From: Ananas comosus
Taxonomy: Eukaryota > Streptophyta > Magnoliopsida > Poales > Bromeliaceae
Reading direction: 5' to 3'
Length of the DNA: 64,000 nt
Assembly: GCF_001540865.1 (NCBI RefSeq)
Contig: NC_033633.1
Coordinates: forward strand, 4,712,728-4,776,727
Of the stretch, positions 62,331 to 64,000 are shown piece by piece. The first letter of the stretch is position 1, and each line of letters begins with the position of its first letter. The notes under the pieces were generated by a model, which was not told where the DNA came from, ran no database searches, and worked only from the letters and a program-made list of their open reading frames with translations. Both the position numbers and the translations under genes were made by a program.

Positions 62331-62397
62331 GGGTAGCCAAGTGTGGAGCGGATAACTGCTGAAAGCATCTAAGTAGTAAGCCCACCCCAAGATGAGT
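62331..62397 (+). pseudogene. rrn23: Nuclear plastid DNA: 23S rRNA 3' fragment
   Basis: GGGTAGCCAAGTGTGGAGCG, GATAACTGCTGAAAGCATCT and AGTAGTAAGCCCACCCCAAG are the 3' region of bacterial-type (plastid) 23S rRNA. The match begins abruptly after AT-rich sequence and ends at GATGAGT, three bases before the assembly gap. It is too short to function; the insertion may continue into the gap. Confidence 0.9.
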
Positions 62398-62400
62398 TTT

Positions 62401-62500
62401 NNNNNNNNNNNNNNNNNNNNNNNNNNNNNNNNNNNNNNNNNNNNNNNNNNNNNNNNNNNNNNNNNNNNNNNNNNNNNNNNNNNNNNNNNNNNNNNNNNNN
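62401..62500. other. Assembly gap (100 N)
   Basis: Exactly 100 N, the usual placeholder for a gap of unknown size. Plastid-like rDNA lies to the left and TA repeats to the right. Confidence 0.99.
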
Positions 62501-62513
62501 ATATATATATATA

Positions 62514-62736
62514 GAGCTACTATGCTATCGGAAGCATAAAGTTGTTGGTGTTTTCGATTTTTTAGCCCTTAGATCAATTTTATTAATTATTTCTAACCAT
62601 TGGATTAATATTATTAACTAATGGGGACCACTCAATCTTAAGGGGATTGTTATCATTCAAATCGTAGAATCTTTTATCCAAGGACTAAAAAATCGGAAGC
62701 ACTAACTACTTAATGCTTTCGATAGCATAGTAGCTC
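62514..62736. mobile_element. MITE, TIR GAGCTACTATGCTATCG, TA target (second copy)
   Basis: GAGCTACTATGCTATCGGAA and the inverted right end GAGCTACTATGCTATCGAAA have arms of about 53 bp. TA repeats flank both sides. Same family as 38532-38773, with the interior in reversed orientation (CCATTGGATTAATATTATTA against TTAATAATATTAATCCAATGG). Confidence 0.85.
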
Positions 62737-62738
62737 TA

Positions 62739-62774
<36 letters not shown>

Positions 62775-62777
<3 letters not shown>

Positions 62778-62995
62778 CTGGAATAATATCAATAGCACAA
62801 AATTATTGGTGCTATTAGTTTTTTAGCTATTGGATTGAGAAATGTGTGGTTAGGATGATGTGGGCCTCCTAGGGTTGAGTGAGTGGTTGGTTGAGTAGTA
62901 TGATCTAACGGGTGAAAATGATCAAAAGGTAGATCTAACGGGGGAAAACTTGATAGCACCAAGTGCTTCGTGCTATTACTAGCATGAAAGTTTTG
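62775..62995. mobile_element. Diverged relative of the TA-flanked MITE family
   Basis: CAATAGCACAAAATTATTGG and GTGCTATTAGTTTTTTAGC on the left oppose GATAGCACCAAGTGCTTCG and GTGCTATTACTAGC on the right. Structure parallels the preceding MITE but the sequence differs. The left flank is a TA repeat. Confidence 0.55.
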
Positions 62996-63285
62996 AGGAG
63001 CCCAAGGATCTATCTAGATTGTATCTATCACCTAGAGGGGGGTGAATAGGCGAAAGGCCAAAAACCACAAATCTCGATGCAATAAAAATAAATGCGGAAA
63101 ATAAAAAGCACACCGAGATTTACGTGGGAAAACTCCAACTTGGAGAAAAACCCACGGGACCAAACGCGAAAAAATAATTCACTAAGAGAAAAGATTACAA
63201 GATGATTACCGACTCCACGGACTTAACCTCTCTTAACCTCCTATGAATCTTCGCGCTACCCTCCGGGTTGTCCACGCCCTCACGT

Positions 63286-63420
63286 CCGAATCCACGAACG
63301 CCTTCACTTCGAATCCACGAAGCTCCAATCACGCCGAATCCACGACGCCACTCGAATCCACGAGCCAACGATCCGAATCCACGAACCGCCTTTGTTCACG
63401 CCGAATCCACGACGCCGTTC
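63286..63420. repeat. CGAATCCACGA repeat array
   Basis: CGAATCCACGA occurs six times at uneven spacing of about 17-30 bp (63289, 63310, 63337, 63353, 63372 and 63400, approximate). Confidence 0.88.
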
Positions 63421-63719
63421 ATGAAGAGCATCATGATTATGGTGATCCTTCGCTTAGGAGTATCGTAGAAAACCAAGGAAGAAAACTCCAAGCGAAGCGG
63501 AGATCAAATCGACATATAGAGAATGCGAAACGATATCTCGATTTGATCTAAAGAGGCTAATTTGTAGAAAATAGGTTTAGAATGAAATCCGAGCCTCTAG
63601 GGTTTCTCAAACATGTATTCTTATAATTCTTGATGTTTTAGAGAACCCCTATAGCTTATTTATAGACTTTAGAATCAATTGGAGTCGAATTAGAAAGTTT
63701 CTTTCCAAAATCAGCACCT

Positions 63720-63990
63720 TGTACCGGAACAATGAATGTTGTCCAGGGTACACCATGACGGAAGATTTTTCTGCGAAGCTCCTGTACCCTGGATAGGCTG
63801 TTGCTTGTTCCGGAACAGGGCTTGTACCGGTACAGCATGAAGCTTGTACCGGAACAACCATCAAACTTTCTGCGCAATGTTGATGGCTGTACCCTGGACA
63901 GAAAATCCTTGTACCGGAACAACCATCAAACTTTCTGCGCAACGTTGATGGCTGTACCCTGGACAGAAAAACCTTGTACCGGTACAGCAA
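63720..63990. repeat. GTACCGG(A/T)AC array with a 67-bp tandem duplication
   Basis: CTTGTACCGGAACAACCATC, then AAACTTTCTGCGCAA(T/C)GTTG and GCTGTACCCTGGACAGAAAA, is repeated head to tail at about 63843-63909 and 63910-63976. Perfect GTACCGGTAC occurs at 63824 and 63976. The module resembles those at 9920-10080 and 13370-13490. Confidence 0.85.
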
Positions 63991-64000
63991 TGCAATTTTC

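Larger units (their letters stand above)
63010..64000 (-). repeat. LTR-type unit, cut by the window end
   Basis: TATCACCTAGAGGGGGGTGA then ATAGGCG is a phrase found at the border of several plant LTR retrotransposons. It is followed by AAACTCCAACTTGGAGAAAA, a CGAATCCACGA array and, at the right, a GTACCGGTAC-type array that in the LTRs at 7546 and 11806 marks the U3 side of a minus-strand LTR. No protein family was recognised in the open frames. Confidence 0.5.

Noticed and set aside
62331..62397. Nuclear 25S rRNA
   Set aside because: The sequence GATAACTGCTGAAAGCATCT with TAGTAAGCCC matches the bacterial/plastid 23S 3' end.
63286..63420. CGAATCCACGA array as CRISPR
   Set aside because: Plant nuclear context, short repeats and uneven spacers with no cas genes.

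Overview
This is plant nuclear DNA, AT-rich and packed with transposable elements. It holds two host genes, two short plastid-DNA insertions and one 100-base assembly gap (62401-62500). Long LTRs beginning TGTCACGCCCC when read on the + strand, Ty3 chromoviral remnants, TRIM/Cassandra elements and short-LTR Copia elements point to an angiosperm. A monocot of the pineapple/bromeliad type is my guess, held weakly.

Layout. 1-14.3 kb: the end of a Ty3 chromovirus (integrase plus chromodomain, then its 3' LTR), three long LTR units on the minus strand (two with target-site duplications), a segment duplicated from the membrin first intron, a hAT-like element and a foldback element. 15.3-30.3 kb: a four-exon gene for the Golgi Qb-SNARE membrin. 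Its third intron is 11.9 kb and holds a TRIM, a Ty3 RT/integrase chimera, a Cassandra element with 5S-rRNA-like LTRs, a Copia remnant, a tandem repeat and a 6.8-kb CACTA transposon. 30.3-41 kb: LTR fragments, a PIF/Harbinger-type MITE, a truncated Copia element and several MITEs. 41.8-42.8 kb (minus): an intact zinc-ribbon/RING-H2 ubiquitin ligase of the RHC1A type; a likely 5'UTR exon near 52.1-52.5 kb would make its leader intron about 9 kb, with a degenerate but complete Copia element (43907-49075) inside. 52.8-64 kb: a psbB fragment of plastid origin, long LTR sequence interrupted by a solo LTR with perfect TSD, several MITEs, tandem repeats, a plastid 23S rRNA fragment beside the gap, and a final LTR-like unit with CGAATCCACGA and GTACCGGTAC repeats.

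The most notable object is the CACTA transposon at 23065-29855. It has 28-bp terminal inverted repeats with one mismatch, a TCT target-site duplication, subterminal ATTGCCGCTA repeats and no visible transposase. It carries exon fragments of at least three unrelated host genes, all on the minus strand and most with usable splice sites: TRAP-beta first exon with signal peptide, two exons of an E2 ubiquitin-conjugating enzyme, and a DUF4187/GPATCH11-like exon. A fourth exon-like piece is unrecognised. The element also hosts a nested PIF/Harbinger-type MITE and a tRNA-derived SINE with a 15-bp TSD. It is a gene-capturing CACTA element lying antisense in a host SNARE intron.

Only the membrin and RING genes look functional. 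All positions were read by eye; no database search or alignment software was used.
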